The notes under the pieces are model-generated. The model saw only the letters and a list, made by a program, of their open reading frames with translations. It was not told where the DNA came from and did no database searches. 64,000 bases of DNA from Leishmania mexicana MHOM/GT/2001/U1103 (taxonomy: Eukaryota > Euglenozoa > Kinetoplastea > Trypanosomatida > Trypanosomatidae), in NCBI RefSeq assembly GCF_000234665.1, contig NC_018337.1, positions 1,248,556 to 1,312,555 on the forward strand, written 5' to 3'. The position numbers and the translations under genes were made by a program. Positions 29,804 to 39,503 of the stretch are shown piece by piece (position 1 is the first letter of the stretch; each line of letters begins with the position of its first letter).

Positions 29804-32263
29804 ATGGCCAAGACATTTCCCCGCCTGTCTCTTCTGGTGGAAGAAAATCCGCTGCCGTACCGCACCGCGTCCAACGGGATTGCTCTGCTCCCGCCCTCCG
29901 CCTCTCATGGCTCCTTCGTCGCTGTGGTGGCGCATGGGGTGGCCTCCACCACACCCGGGGGCGGTGCTTGCGACCTGTTGAGGTTGCAGACAGCTGCAAG
30001 TGCACCTGTCTTGAGCCTTGAGGTGTACACACTGGGCACCTCCTCCCTGTGGACAACAGACGCAGCATCTAACACTCATACACAAGCCCCTGATATGATG
30101 CGGTTGCACACCATTCCTATTTTTGACAATGACCTTCGCTATACACATTCGCGGGACCCGACACGGCGGCAGATGGTGAGCAAGAGCACGGCTGATTTTC
30201 CGTGCGCGTCTCCTGCAACGGACTCCGCGGAGACGGCTGCTTTGACGGAGGCAACATGGACAGGCAAAAACTTCTTCTTGCCACCATCGACGGACACGGT
30301 GCAGCCAACAACCCCCTCATCCGTGGAGGTGGAGCAGATCACGTGGGTGGGTCTCAGATTTTTGGCTGTGAAGACGCGGCAGCGGCAAGTGCTGCTTGTT
30401 CGGTCAGGCCTCACAGAAAGCGCCAGCTCGCCGAGCTCGGAAGGCGATGATGACCCACAGTGTGCCGCACTTGATGGACTTCACGGGCGCCACCGCGACT
30501 CGAGCGCCGTGTGCGCGTCCTTTGCGCGCGTCACAGACTTCTGCACCGCAAGCACTACTGGCACACGGGCAAGCATTGGTATGGAAAGCTCACCGGTGTC
30601 GGTGATGATTGTAGCGGGACTAAAAAGCGTTACTGGTGTGGTGTGCTGCGGCGGGGCGGGGCTGGCGGCGGATCCGGCGCGAAAGGCGGCGTCACCACAG
30701 CCATCGAAAGCGAATCGGCAGCCTCTACTGGAGGAGCACACGTGGAATATTGGGCCCTTCAATTGCGTGGCGGCGACTGCTCGCAATGACTCCCAAGTAT
30801 GCATCTGTGCAACGTCGCTGAGCGGCAGCGTGGAGGTGTATGCGTGGACGGTGCAGAGTACCGGGGATGATGCGGTGCCGGTGTGCGTGCACCAGGTTCT
30901 AATGGGACCTGGACATGTCTTCTACGGAATCGCCGTCGCTGCTGCCATGGTGCCGGCACACGAGACAGCAAAGCAGGCGGTGCAGGACGTGAGCTTCTGG
31001 GTTCTGGGCGGTGAGTCTGCGGTAGGGCAAGATGGTTGGACAGCGCTGAGCTGCGATGCAGCGGCAAAAAAATCGGCCTTGCCAGCTCTGCATGGCCTTG
31101 ACGGGCGTGTGATTCAGGTGAACTCACAGACACCGGAGCGTGCTGGGAAAGAACCGAGCAGCGACGCATCTCATGCAAGTTTGGCGGCAGGGAACGCCGC
31201 CCCTCGCACCTTGAATTCCCTGTGGGCGGCCCCGTCGAATGGCTCAGCACAAGCATCAGACGGGGTTGCCCAGCACACCACCGTTTTAGGTGGCGCAGTC
31301 CCGACTCTTTTTGGGACCGCGCTCCCTGCCCTCGAGACCGTGTCGAGCCTTCGAATAGAGACCCCCTGCTTCCTACCGCAGGAAAGAAGCGGTATGCTAA
31401 AGGACGACGGAGCCCACGTGCACGCCAGGCCGGGTTGTGCGCTTACAAAGAGGTACGCTCTTCTCGTACACGCCTCTGCAAAACGCGCAAGCTGCACGGA
31501 CGACGGCTCGTTCCCCATGTCCGCTTCGTCTCCCCAGTGTGTGGATGACGAGCAAAAGGTAGCTTGGAGGAGTGCGGTCTTGTCACTGGACCGCGCCGAC
31601 GGCGTTGCGGCGCTGGACTGGCTAGCGGGGGCGCCGACAGAGGGTGGCACACCACCTCCGTTTAGCCTTGCCTCTGTCGCACCCGCACTTGTGACAAATG
31701 CCGAGTGTCAGGCAAGCAGCACCACCGTCGAACAGCATATGCACGGCCTCATCCTTTTTACCCCCCGTCGCATCCTGCAGTTCGGCATGAGCCACCGGCG
31801 CGAGTCGACTGGTGACAGCATCACACGGCTTGGGCTCGAAGTGCACGGCATCTACGAGGTTAACCGACCGCAGCGCATTGTCGGCATAGCCCCTCTTCTC
31901 TCGCCGAAGGCCCCAGCGCCGCTTCTCTTCTTCTACGGCTCGGCTAGCAGCATCGAGACAAACCGCGATGGCAGCGGTGAGGATACACGGTCCCTGTACG
32001 GACAACAGAGACGGACGTCGACGTGGACTGTCGTCGTGGATGTTCAAGCGTCTCTGCTTCATCGGCTCACGACGTGGAGCTCGCCGGCGACGGCGAAGGT
32101 GACGGTACAGAGCAGCAGTGACGTGCAAGGGCACCTCCGTGAATCGGAACTCTTCGAAAAGGTGCAGGCGATGGTCCAGTCAGAGGGCGCACGCATCCAG
32201 CGGCGTTTAGACGACCGCATGGACCGATTGGAAACCATGCTGCAACGACTCTTTCGGCCTTGA
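29804..32263 (+). CDS. Protein of unknown function, possible propeller plus coiled coil, 819 aa
   Basis: No family identified. The first 750 residues are rich in Ser, Thr and Ala with short hydrophobic beta-strand-like stretches at irregular intervals (for example FVAVVAHGVAS, FLAVKTRQRQVLLVRS, VSVMIVAGLKSVTGVVCC, VCICATSLSGSVEVYAW and WTVVVDVQASLL). That spacing could be a divergent WD-type beta-propeller with long insertions. The last 45 residues form an amphipathic helix with heptad spacing (QAMVQSEGARIQRRL, then MDRLETMLQRLF), a likely oligomerising coiled coil. A propeller followed by a terminal helix is the layout of EDC4/Ge-1-type scaffolds, among others, but I have no motif that proves it. 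Codon use fits a real gene. Confidence 0.72.
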   Translation: MAKTFPRLSLLVEENPLPYRTASNGIALLPPSASHGSFVAVVAHGVASTTPGGGACDLLRLQTAASAPVLSLEVYTLGTSSLWTTDAASNTHTQAPDMMRLHTIPIFDNDLRYTHSRDPTRRQMVSKSTADFPCASPATDSAETAALTEATWTGKNFFLPPSTDTVQPTTPSSVEVEQITWVGLRFLAVKTRQRQVLLVRSGLTESASSPSSEGDDDPQCAALDGLHGRHRDSSAVCASFARVTDFCTASTTGTRASIGMESSPVSVMIVAGLKSVTGVVCCGGAGLAADPARKAASPQPSKANRQPLLEEHTWNIGPFNCVAATARNDSQVCICATSLSGSVEVYAWTVQSTGDDAVPVCVHQVLMGPGHVFYGIAVAAAMVPAHETAKQAVQDVSFWVLGGESAVGQDGWTALSCDAAAKKSALPALHGLDGRVIQVNSQTPERAGKEPSSDASHASLAAGNAAPRTLNSLWAAPSNGSAQASDGVAQHTTVLGGAVPTLFGTALPALETVSSLRIETPCFLPQERSGMLKDDGAHVHARPGCALTKRYALLVHASAKRASCTDDGSFPMSASSPQCVDDEQKVAWRSAVLSLDRADGVAALDWLAGAPTEGGTPPPFSLASVAPALVTNAECQASSTTVEQHMHGLILFTPRRILQFGMSHRRESTGDSITRLGLEVHGIYEVNRPQRIVGIAPLLSPKAPAPLLFFYGSASSIETNRDGSGEDTRSLYGQQRRTSTWTVVVDVQASLLHRLTTWSSPATAKVTVQSSSDVQGHLRESELFEKVQAMVQSEGARIQRRLDDRMDRLETMLQRLFRP

Positions 32264-32774
32264 AATTAATTTAAAAAAAGAAAGATGGCCGGGAGGGGCG
32301 CATCGTCGCCGCGCCGGCACACGCTCACACAGCCGTGTACCTCTGCCACCCATTCGTGGGAAGAAATAGCATCACAGCAAAACAGCGAAAAAAAATGAGA
32401 GGGAGGAAATGGAGTGAGGCCAAAATGCTGAGCCGGCGTGCTATCGCTGCCACCGTCACGGCCATGAGTGCTGAGTGCGTCGAGGTCCGAAAGGCATTGT
32501 CCGGCTCGTCGTGGACTGTCTTTTGTCGTCGTCTCCCACCCCCCTTCACCCCTGTGTTGTCTTGAGGCGCAGGAAGAAGGCCAACCCCCGGGGCTCATCC
32601 GCGTGTCATTGACTGCCGAGGGCTTTTCTCCACCTCGCGTCTTCTTTTTTTTTCTCTCCTCTTCCCTTTGTCCTTGATGCACCTTCATCCTCGGTGCGCG
32701 CTGCGCATCCGTCCTTGTTGCTGTTGTGGCTGCGTGGTCCTCTGTGTATGCGTGCCCCGCATACTCAAGACGTC
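32264..32774 (+). other. Spacer before the AAA ATPase gene
   Basis: A run of A near 32274-32283 follows the preceding stop, and T-rich tracts precede the next gene. No gene seen. Confidence 0.5.
32768..32769 (+). promoter_or_regulatory. SL acceptor AG that decides the AAA ATPase start
   Basis: Between the T/C tract (32640-32670) and this point there is no other AG. If used, the transcript begins 5 nt before ATG 32775, and the upstream in-frame ATG at 32748 is excluded. Confidence 0.55.
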
Positions 32775-34361
32775 ATGGAGGCGAAGAAGGTCGAGGAAGC
32801 GCGTGCTCTGGTGTGTCACGCACGTGATCTACTGCGGTATCAGCTCGTTGCTGCACCTCATCGCCCACTGTGTATTGATGAGCAGAGCGAGCTGCGCATT
32901 GCACTGCAGCAGCTCCTACCCTGCATCTCTATTATTCGGTCTTACGAGCAGGAGTACACCTACCTGTCCACGTACGAGCTTACAATCAGCGCTCTCGGGC
33001 AAGTTCTCGGGAGCCTTGTGGCAGGGGAGACGACGGTGGACGCAGAGGATAGGCAGTTCGTGAAAGCCAAACATGATGCGGAGCACCACACAAAGAAGGA
33101 TAACCCCGAAGCGTCTGCAATCCTGTCAACGCCGACGGCGCCATTGGGGGTGCCAGCGACAGCGGCATTTGTCCCAGCATCCTGCGCAAGACAGGCCGCA
33201 GCAACTGCTTCCTCAGTGACGTGGAGGAACACGTACGGATGCGATGACGCCATTCTCGCCTTGCGCCAAGCCACGACGCTGCCGCTACAGCACCCATCCT
33301 TGTTTACCGGCCCGCGCCAACCATGGCGCCGCCTGTTGCTCTATGGCCCGCCTGGCACCGGCAAAACTCGTCTGGCAGCCGCGACGGCAGCCGAGTACGG
33401 TGCCATGTTTCTCAGTGTGTCTGCAGCGGACTTGCTGAGCAAGTGGGTGGGAGAGAGCGAGAAGCAAGTGCGCCAGGCATTCATGCAAGCCGCCGCTTCC
33501 GCCCCGCGGTGCGTCCTCTTCTTCGACGAAGTTGATGCCCTCTGCAGCGCGCGCGGCGGTCACGGGGAGAGCGAACTAGCGCGCCGACTCAAGACGGAGC
33601 TCCTGCTCCACCTGCAGATGGATCTGCCGGCGGTGACGGTACTGGCAGCCACGAACTTGCCATGGGAGCTGGACGCGGCCTTTCTTCGCCGGTTCGACCG
33701 CTTTATTCACGTCGGTCTCCCCTCCGATGCGGTGAAGCGCCGGCTCTTGGGGTCGGAATTGCGCGGTGTGGCTCACACCATCACCGACGACGCGCTAGAC
33801 CGCATTGTGGCACAGACGGATCGCTTCTCGGTGGTCGATGTGCGGCGGCTGCTGTCGCACGCGGTGATGGCGCCGGTGACAGAATGGCTGCGGCTGACTC
33901 AGGCCACAGTCGACGACCGCAGCAGCGACAGCGGAGAACGCGCTGAGGCGGGAAGTGATGGAATCGATGTGCTCTGCGCATCCGCCGCCACTGCACCGGC
34001 GCCGCTCCTCCATCGTCCCTTACCCTCACGCACGCACACCGAGTGGAAACACCGATCAGTGCACTGTCTTGCAGACACGGAAGTCCTCGGTGCCGGCGTG
34101 CGAAGCGTGACCTCAGGAACAGAAAGCACACCGTCTCCCTGCAGCTCACCGCTGCCATCTTCTCCGGTGGGTCCCGAGCGCTGTCCATCAAAGCATTCGT
34201 CCTCACTCCCGCACTGTCGGCTCCCGGGCAGCCACGCCAACGACATGCCTTTTGTGGAGTATCGCCACTTTGAAGACGCGCTGCAAGCAATCACGGCTAC
34301 CACTTCTGCCGAGGAAATCGCGCGCTACGCCACGTGGCGCTGTCGCAGTGCCGGCGTGTAG
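32775..34361 (+). CDS. AAA ATPase of the VPS4/katanin/spastin clade
   Basis: Predicted 528 residues. Members form hexamers that pull on protein filaments (microtubules or ESCRT-III) using ATP. The N-terminal 80 residues are helical and may be an MIT-like adaptor. The ATPase domain starts near 150, with Walker A GPPGTGKT (191-198, K197), a pore-loop region SKWVGESEKQ, Walker B FFDEVDA (D251-E252) and the second region of homology AAFLRRFDRF with R305-R306. The C-terminal helix typical of this clade is present (FVEYRHFEDALQAI, then IARYATWR), but about 110 residues of Ser/Pro/Thr-rich sequence (about 378-488) separate it from the small AAA lid, which is unusual. All catalytic residues are present. 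Whether it severs microtubules or acts on ESCRT is not decidable here. Confidence 0.88.
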   Translation: MEAKKVEEARALVCHARDLLRYQLVAAPHRPLCIDEQSELRIALQQLLPCISIIRSYEQEYTYLSTYELTISALGQVLGSLVAGETTVDAEDRQFVKAKHDAEHHTKKDNPEASAILSTPTAPLGVPATAAFVPASCARQAAATASSVTWRNTYGCDDAILALRQATTLPLQHPSLFTGPRQPWRRLLLYGPPGTGKTRLAAATAAEYGAMFLSVSAADLLSKWVGESEKQVRQAFMQAAASAPRCVLFFDEVDALCSARGGHGESELARRLKTELLLHLQMDLPAVTVLAATNLPWELDAAFLRRFDRFIHVGLPSDAVKRRLLGSELRGVAHTITDDALDRIVAQTDRFSVVDVRRLLSHAVMAPVTEWLRLTQATVDDRSSDSGERAEAGSDGIDVLCASAATAPAPLLHRPLPSRTHTEWKHRSVHCLADTEVLGAGVRSVTSGTESTPSPCSSPLPSSPVGPERCPSKHSSSLPHCRLPGSHANDMPFVEYRHFEDALQAITATTSAEEIARYATWRCRSAGV

Positions 34362-35050
34362 CTGCTGGGCGGTGGCGGTCTCGATGGCCCCGCAGCGCCA
34401 TCTTCATCTTTCCACGACGCGCAATATTGTTTATTTTTTTTTGGCTGCTGCACCCGGCACTCCCGCATCCTTTCTCCAGGCAATCTGTTGTTCATCCCAT
34501 CTGCTGTCGACTGCTTCACTTTTTCTGTTTTTTTTTTCGTTCTTTTGTGCACCACTTGGCTCAGGGGCTTGGGAGGTGCCTGTGTGCGGTTGTGTGTGGA
34601 CTCATGCGCGACGGCCCAACGAGCCGCGCGCCCGCGTCAACTTCAGCATGCACGCATAAATAATAAAAAAGAAAACGCGCAAGACGTTAAGTTTTACCTC
34701 GAAGGGGAATGGGCAAAAGTCGTAGCATGGGTTGACAGTCTGCCTGCCAGTGTACGCATCAGAGCTGTGTCCCAGCGAAGGTTTGATTGTGGCGCCACTC
34801 ATCCTTGTACCAGTGGAGACGGTGAGTGGGACGTGCATGCAGCGATGTGCCTGCATCACTCTCTGCGGGTCAGCGGCCATTTGCTGCTCTGTTTTCTCAT
34901 TCACTCGTGCCGCTGTCTCAATCTATCACTCTATGATTGGCTGTACTGCGCACATGTGTGCGTCTGTGCGTTTCGATGCGCCTATTCGCCCATGTTCCCC
35001 AGGTTGGACTATTCACTGATTACGGAAAGATTGTGCGTGCGCGTCACATC
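34362..35050 (+). other. Spacer before the deacylase-like gene
   Basis: T-rich first half, mixed second half. No gene seen. Confidence 0.5.
35001..35002 (+). promoter_or_regulatory. Probable SL trans-splice acceptor AG
   Basis: First AG in roughly 110 nt downstream of a T-rich tract. It gives a 48-nt 5' UTR to ATG 35051 and excludes upstream in-frame starts. Confidence 0.55.
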
Positions 35051-35611
35051 ATGACGATTCGGGTTATGCTGCAGGCGATGGACCAAGGCCATCTGCTCGT
35101 AAACAATGTCGACAAGTATGTCCGTGCAGGCCGTGGGGTCATGGTGTACATTGCCTTCCTCTCAGACAGAGACAGCGCCCCGATCACCGACGAGGCTCTG
35201 CGCCACGCCGTGGATGTGCTGCTCCAGACCAAAATCTTCACGCACTTTTCACCAGAAAAGATGATCACGCAGCCCCAATCGCTGGAAGAGTGTCCTGAGA
35301 TGGACATCCTCATCGTTCCACAGGCGTCACTGGGCGGCAAGGTGAAGGGGCGCTCGGTGCAGTTTCATCAACTCGTCGCCAAGGACGTGGGCGCAGCGCT
35401 GTACGATCGCTTCTGCCACTTTGTGCGCGTCGCCCGTGGAGTGGATGAGTCCGGCGTGGACGCCAATGGGGCACCATTGAACGAAGAAGATGCTCCGAAG
35501 GCGGAGGGCTGGATCAAGTTCAACCGCCGCGTCATCGCCGGTACCTTTGGGAATCGCCAGGGTCTTCGATTCGAATCGGAAGGCCCGTTCACGCACATGC
35601 TCGACATTTGA
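35051..35611 (+). CDS. D-aminoacyl-tRNA deacylase (DTD)-like protein, divergent
   Basis: Predicted 186 residues. DTD removes D-amino acids (and glycine from tRNA-Ala) to protect translation fidelity. The fold order is recognisable: TIRVMLQAM at the N-terminus for the family's RVVIQRV; IFTHF then KMITQ for RIFxDxxxKMN; DILIVPQASLGG for LVVSQFTLxx; KGRSVQFH for KGxRPSF; and FGNRQGLRFESEGPFTHMLD for FGAxMxVxxxNDGPVTxxLD. The Gly-Pro that enforces chirality is kept (GPFT), but the catalytic-loop SQ is PQ and GPVT is GPFT. A 20-residue acidic insertion lies at about 135-155. It could be an active DTD of altered specificity or a non-catalytic relative. The start is fixed by the splice acceptor 48 nt upstream. 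Confidence 0.75.
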   Translation: MTIRVMLQAMDQGHLLVNNVDKYVRAGRGVMVYIAFLSDRDSAPITDEALRHAVDVLLQTKIFTHFSPEKMITQPQSLEECPEMDILIVPQASLGGKVKGRSVQFHQLVAKDVGAALYDRFCHFVRVARGVDESGVDANGAPLNEEDAPKAEGWIKFNRRVIAGTFGNRQGLRFESEGPFTHMLDI

Positions 35612-36458
35612 TTCTGGCGACGCCGAGGGGGAAATCGAAGATTGGAGGTGTTGGCGCAAGCAACAACTCAAACGAAATGCGCGTCATGCCCGAGCATCCC
35701 CTCTGCGTAAATGGAGGACAGAGGACCTCGCGGCAACCAGTAGCGCTCTTCTCGACGCTCGTCGTTCGCCACACCCTCTACGCCCGCCAGTCGCATCTTC
35801 ACTATAGGCGCGAGTGACGGGTATCCCTTCCGCTTGCGGTTGCGGAGAGGACGAGGAAGACGGTGCAGTGCGCGCGCAACCGGAAAGGTATATTTCAGTG
35901 CATCAAACGAGTCAGACGGTCGAATCACATTGTCTGTCTCTGTGTGTGTGTGTGTGTGTCAGTGACTCTCTGTGTGCGGTGGTGAGGCCATCAATTGCGG
36001 GCTGCTACCCCTTTTTCGATACAGCGTGTACGAAAACGGTGAATCCTGTCGAGCTGCACGCGCTTTAGCGTGTTGATGAGGTTTACAGACCCAACGGAAA
36101 CAAGACGTGTGCTTTCCTGCCCTTACCGACAGAAAGTCTATCATTCCTCTCCCTGCAAGGATAAGAACACAACAATATTCTCTACTGCATTGCGCCCCCC
36201 CCCTCCCCCCATCACAATTGCCACCACCGCCAACACTGCCTCTCTTCCTCCCGCTCATCTCATCTCCACCATCCTGATCGTCTCACAAACAAACATCGAT
36301 TACGTCCGTGTGTACGTGCGGCCCCTCAAGCACTTGCATGTGCGCACTCAAAGAGGTGTTGTGCCATCTGTGTGCCGCTCGAAAAGAGGACGACAGCGTC
36401 GTTTTCGTTTGTTTGTTTTTTTTTCCTTTGGCAACACGCACTCCATCGGAAATCAGCT
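35612..36458 (+). other. Spacer before the LYR gene
   Basis: A GT run at 35942-35959 and a T-rich tract at 36411-36430. No gene seen. Confidence 0.5.
36455..36456 (+). promoter_or_regulatory. Probable SL acceptor AG directly before a start codon
   Basis: First AG after the T-run at about 36413-36425, leaving 2 nt before ATG 36459. An exceptionally short 5' UTR if confirmed. Confidence 0.4.
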
Positions 36459-36911
36459 ATGGTACTGTCAAGCAGCGGCTCTGCCGCGTTGGGGGATACG
36501 GTTGCGCGGGCGACAGCGGCGGCACCGCAGTGGACGGCACAGCAGCGGTGCTTCCGACAGCTGCTGAAGTCGCTTCGAGGTGCCTACTTCCACGACCGTT
36601 CGAAGCTATTTTGGGCACGGCATCGCGTCCTCGTGGAGTTCTACAAGTATTCCCGCGTCGAAGAGGAAAGAGACGTGCTGCTGCTCGTCGGCATCGGCAA
36701 CGAAATCGCAACTTTCGTGGCCGAGTACATGAAAGTGGACGTTGGTGCCATCATGGAGCATAACGAAAAAATCCAGTCGCTTCCGGTGGCAAAGGCAAAG
36801 CGGTACCGTGAGGAGTATTTGCTACATGAGAAGCAGCATGAGTCTTGGTGTAAGCAGAAGATTCGACTCATGATGGACCGTCGGCCGCCACCACCGTATC
36901 CGTTCTCTTAA
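36459..36911 (+). CDS. LYR-motif-type mitochondrial protein
   Basis: Predicted 150 residues. LYR proteins are small mitochondrial factors or accessory subunits for complex I-III assembly, iron-sulfur cluster transfer or ribosome biogenesis. Helix 1 contains CFRQLLKSLRGAYF (31-44), with F-R-Q-L-L in the position of L-Y-R-x-L-L. It is followed by RVLVEFYKYSRVEEERDVLLLVGIGNEIATFVAEYM (split here as 56-91), which fits the rest of the three-helix fold. The tail is basic and proline-rich (PPPPYPF). The N-terminus is Ala/Ser-rich without acids near the start, compatible with import. The triad is not canonical, so the family call is moderate. Confidence 0.62.
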   Translation: MVLSSSGSAALGDTVARATAAAPQWTAQQRCFRQLLKSLRGAYFHDRSKLFWARHRVLVEFYKYSRVEEERDVLLLVGIGNEIATFVAEYMKVDVGAIMEHNEKIQSLPVAKAKRYREEYLLHEKQHESWCKQKIRLMMDRRPPPPYPFS

Positions 36912-38037
36912 ATGGCGCACTTGTGGGGGTAGGGGGAGGGGGTGAAAGAGGAGAAGAGGGGGTAAGAGTACGTCTCCTGACGTTTGCTGGTGCACGCGCA
37001 GACGGGGGATGGCAGGAAAGGAGGCGTTTTGAGGTGCGCTGAGCCGACAGCCGAGTCGCCTACGGGCGTCGACTCGCTCCCTCTCCCGTTCTCCTTTTCC
37101 TGCCTTCCATAGTGCGTCCATTTCAACCGTCTTCGTGCGTCATTCCCCAATCTGCCCCCCCCCACACACACAACACAACACAACACAACACACTCACAGC
37201 CTTTCCTTACGTGTTCACACAAGTACATGAAGAAGAAGCGGTTCGAAAAGAAGAAAGAAAGCAGAACACAAAGCCGCACCACGTCTGTTTTTGTGGCAGA
37301 GACTCCACCGCGTGATGGCGCGTCTACTCGGTTTATGTTGCGTGTGTCGGGGAGTAGGTTGCAGTTCTCCCGGACAAAGGCCTCTCGTGCCGTAAAAGAC
37401 CGCTGCCATTCAATCGATTCTGAACGGAGTATTAGCGCCGATGCCTTGTGAAAATGATCTCTCTCTTTCACTATTCTTGCCCTCTTGGATGCGCTCGCCA
37501 CTGCGAACATCACCGTATGTGCTCACTACATGCTCGCTTTGCCCGTGTGTAACCGCGCGCCGGGCGGGGGGCGGGCACTCTCTTGAACGAGTCAGAGCCA
37601 TCCCTCCATTGTATCCACAAAATCGCAGCACACACATACACACCAACGTGCAGTCGTCGCTCACGTCAACGTACCTCACCGCAGACTACCGCGCAAGTAC
37701 CCTCTTTTGCCACGAAGAAACGAAGCCAACCACAAACAGAGGCCAAAACGCTCGCATACCCTACCCCGTCTTCGTGTGTCTCCTCTCTCCCTCGGTCTTC
37801 CTGGTCGCCGCACAGCCTCGGCGCCCGCCCCTTCTCACACTTCTCTTTCGCTGTGGCGCCTTCTGCTGTGCTCCGTGCGTGTTGATACCCCTCTCTCTTT
37901 GCCTCCTCCGCCTCTCCATTACTCTCTGCGCGCCCGCAGTCGCTGCTGTCACCGTCACGTACACTGTCTCGATAGCCATCACAAAAAAAAGAGCAAAACA
38001 GAAAACACACACACATACACACTCTTATCCACGCGCA
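36912..38037 (+). other. Spacer before the mutarotase gene
   Basis: An AACAC pentanucleotide run at 37169-37192, C/T-rich DNA at 37785-37935 and a CA run near 38005-38020. No gene seen. Confidence 0.55.
37938..37939 (+). promoter_or_regulatory. Probable SL trans-splice acceptor AG
   Basis: Follows the tract at 37881-37930 and ends CCGCAG. It predicts a 98-nt 5' UTR and excludes the upstream extension of the open frame from 37441. Confidence 0.6.
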
Positions 38038-38943
38038 ATGGTTGCCTTCACTCCCGACTCCCGCGGGCGCAACAGCGTCACCATCCACAACAAAGACGGC
38101 TCCAGCATTACCGTCTACGAGCAGGGCGCGCACGTCAGCAGCTGGAAGACCAAGGATGGCAAAGAGCATCTGTACCTCAGCCCCACTGCCATCTTTGCTG
38201 ACCGCACCGCCCTGCGCGGTGGCGTGCCGCTGATCTTCCCGCAGTTCGGGGCATACGGCCCACTGCAGCCGTCGCACGGCTTCGCGCGCATTCGTTCGTG
38301 GAACATCGAGGATGCCCAGAGCGGCATGGCGACCTTCTCGCTGCGCGTGTCGCTGTGCGAGCTGCTGCCGGACGACTCTTCTCTTACAGATTCCCCGCAG
38401 AACGCCATTAACCTGCTCTACACAATTTGCTTCAGCAACACCGAGCTGAAGCTCCGAATGAAGGTCACGAACACGAGCGAGGAGCAGTCAGCACCGTTTC
38501 AGTTCGCCTTTCACACATATTTCGCAGTGTCCGACATTTCGCAGACGGTGGTCAGCGGCGTCAACAGCTCCCCTTTTGTCGACAACTGCAAGGCGCGCGG
38601 CAACCCGAACACACCGCCAAGCCCACCGGAGCAACTGTGGATTATTCGCGGCGAGCACGACCGCATTTACCCCGACCAAGCGTGCGCCATCGTCCTCCAG
38701 GACCTGGGCGCGAAGGTTACGCTTCAAATCTCCAGTCCTAACCTAAGCGACGTGTGCCTCTGGAACCCCGGTGAGTCCAAGTGCGCTTCGATGAAGGACA
38801 TGCCACCGGATGGCTACAAGCACTTTGTGTGTGTAGAGCACGGAAAAATGCTGAAAAAGGTGGTGGTGCCGCCGTGCTCGAGCTGGACAGGCACGCAGGA
38901 GATCGCCATCACAGCTGAAAGCCCTTGTGAGTCGAACATATAG
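38038..38943 (+). CDS. Glucose/hexose-6-phosphate mutarotase (aldose-1-epimerase-like)
   Basis: Predicted 301 residues, normal for the YeaD/YMR099c branch, which interconverts alpha and beta anomers of hexose-6-phosphates. Family motifs are clear: GGVPLIFPQFG (62-72) and HGFAR with H80; FAFHTYF with the catalytic H159; and VCVEH with E267 as the likely catalytic base. The sequence begins without a membrane or presequence segment. Whether it ends in a glycosomal targeting signal can be checked: the last residues are ESNI, which is not a PTS1, so cytosolic location is likely unless imported otherwise. It probably feeds glycolysis or the pentose-phosphate pathway by speeding anomer exchange. Nothing unusual in sequence or length. 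Confidence 0.88.
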   Translation: MVAFTPDSRGRNSVTIHNKDGSSITVYEQGAHVSSWKTKDGKEHLYLSPTAIFADRTALRGGVPLIFPQFGAYGPLQPSHGFARIRSWNIEDAQSGMATFSLRVSLCELLPDDSSLTDSPQNAINLLYTICFSNTELKLRMKVTNTSEEQSAPFQFAFHTYFAVSDISQTVVSGVNSSPFVDNCKARGNPNTPPSPPEQLWIIRGEHDRIYPDQACAIVLQDLGAKVTLQISSPNLSDVCLWNPGESKCASMKDMPPDGYKHFVCVEHGKMLKKVVVPPCSSWTGTQEIAITAESPCESNI

Positions 38944-39109
38944 GCACGCTTGGGAGGGAACAAACGAAAAAGGAAGCGCGACAGAAACGCTTTCCGCGAG
39001 GCGTGCTCTCCTTCGGGCCTTGAGCGCTTGATGTGCCTGCCCTTGCTGCTGTACACGTACACGTACACAGACCTGCTTTCACCCTTTTCCTCCGTCTTCA
39101 CTTTGGACG

Positions 39110-39503
39110 CGTTGGCGCGACTTGCATCTGTGCACAATCTTGCACCATCCATACGATTAGGCAGGGTGTCGTTGTGACTCGAACGTGTAGCGCACCCTCG
39201 GCCCTCGCACTGCACACTAGGTGTTGGGGAGTCTGAGTGTCACCCCAACGGGGATACACCAGGTGTGACGACCTGCATGATGGGGGAGCGGCTGTGAAGC
39301 GACCTGGAAAGACGCGTGTGGGTGGTGGGTAGAGGTTGAGATGGGGTGCTGAGCTCCGACGACTGAGTCGGCGCATTGCTGTAACGCGCGTGTCCATGGC
39401 AGCTTCGCGCCACCGGATGTGTCCCTGTGGCAGGTAGTGGCAGAGCGGAGTGGAGCTCATGTTGTATAGAAGCAAATGGGCACGTCGAAGGGAAAACGAA
39501 AAC
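39110..39503 (+). mobile_element. SIDER-type retroposon, 5'-truncated
   Basis: Aligns with the interior and 3' half of the element at 61491-62035 (for example the GCACCAT...ATA block near 39151 and the CATGATGGGGGAG block near 39277). It ends in an A-rich tail (GGGAAAACGAAAACATT...) near 39490-39503. It lies 170 nt downstream of the mutarotase stop, probably in its 3' UTR. Confidence 0.75.

Noticed and set aside
37441..38037. N-terminal extension of the mutarotase-like protein
   Set aside because: It lies before a clear splice acceptor (37938-37939), reads as pyrimidine-tract low complexity, and the family starts at the ATG at 38038.
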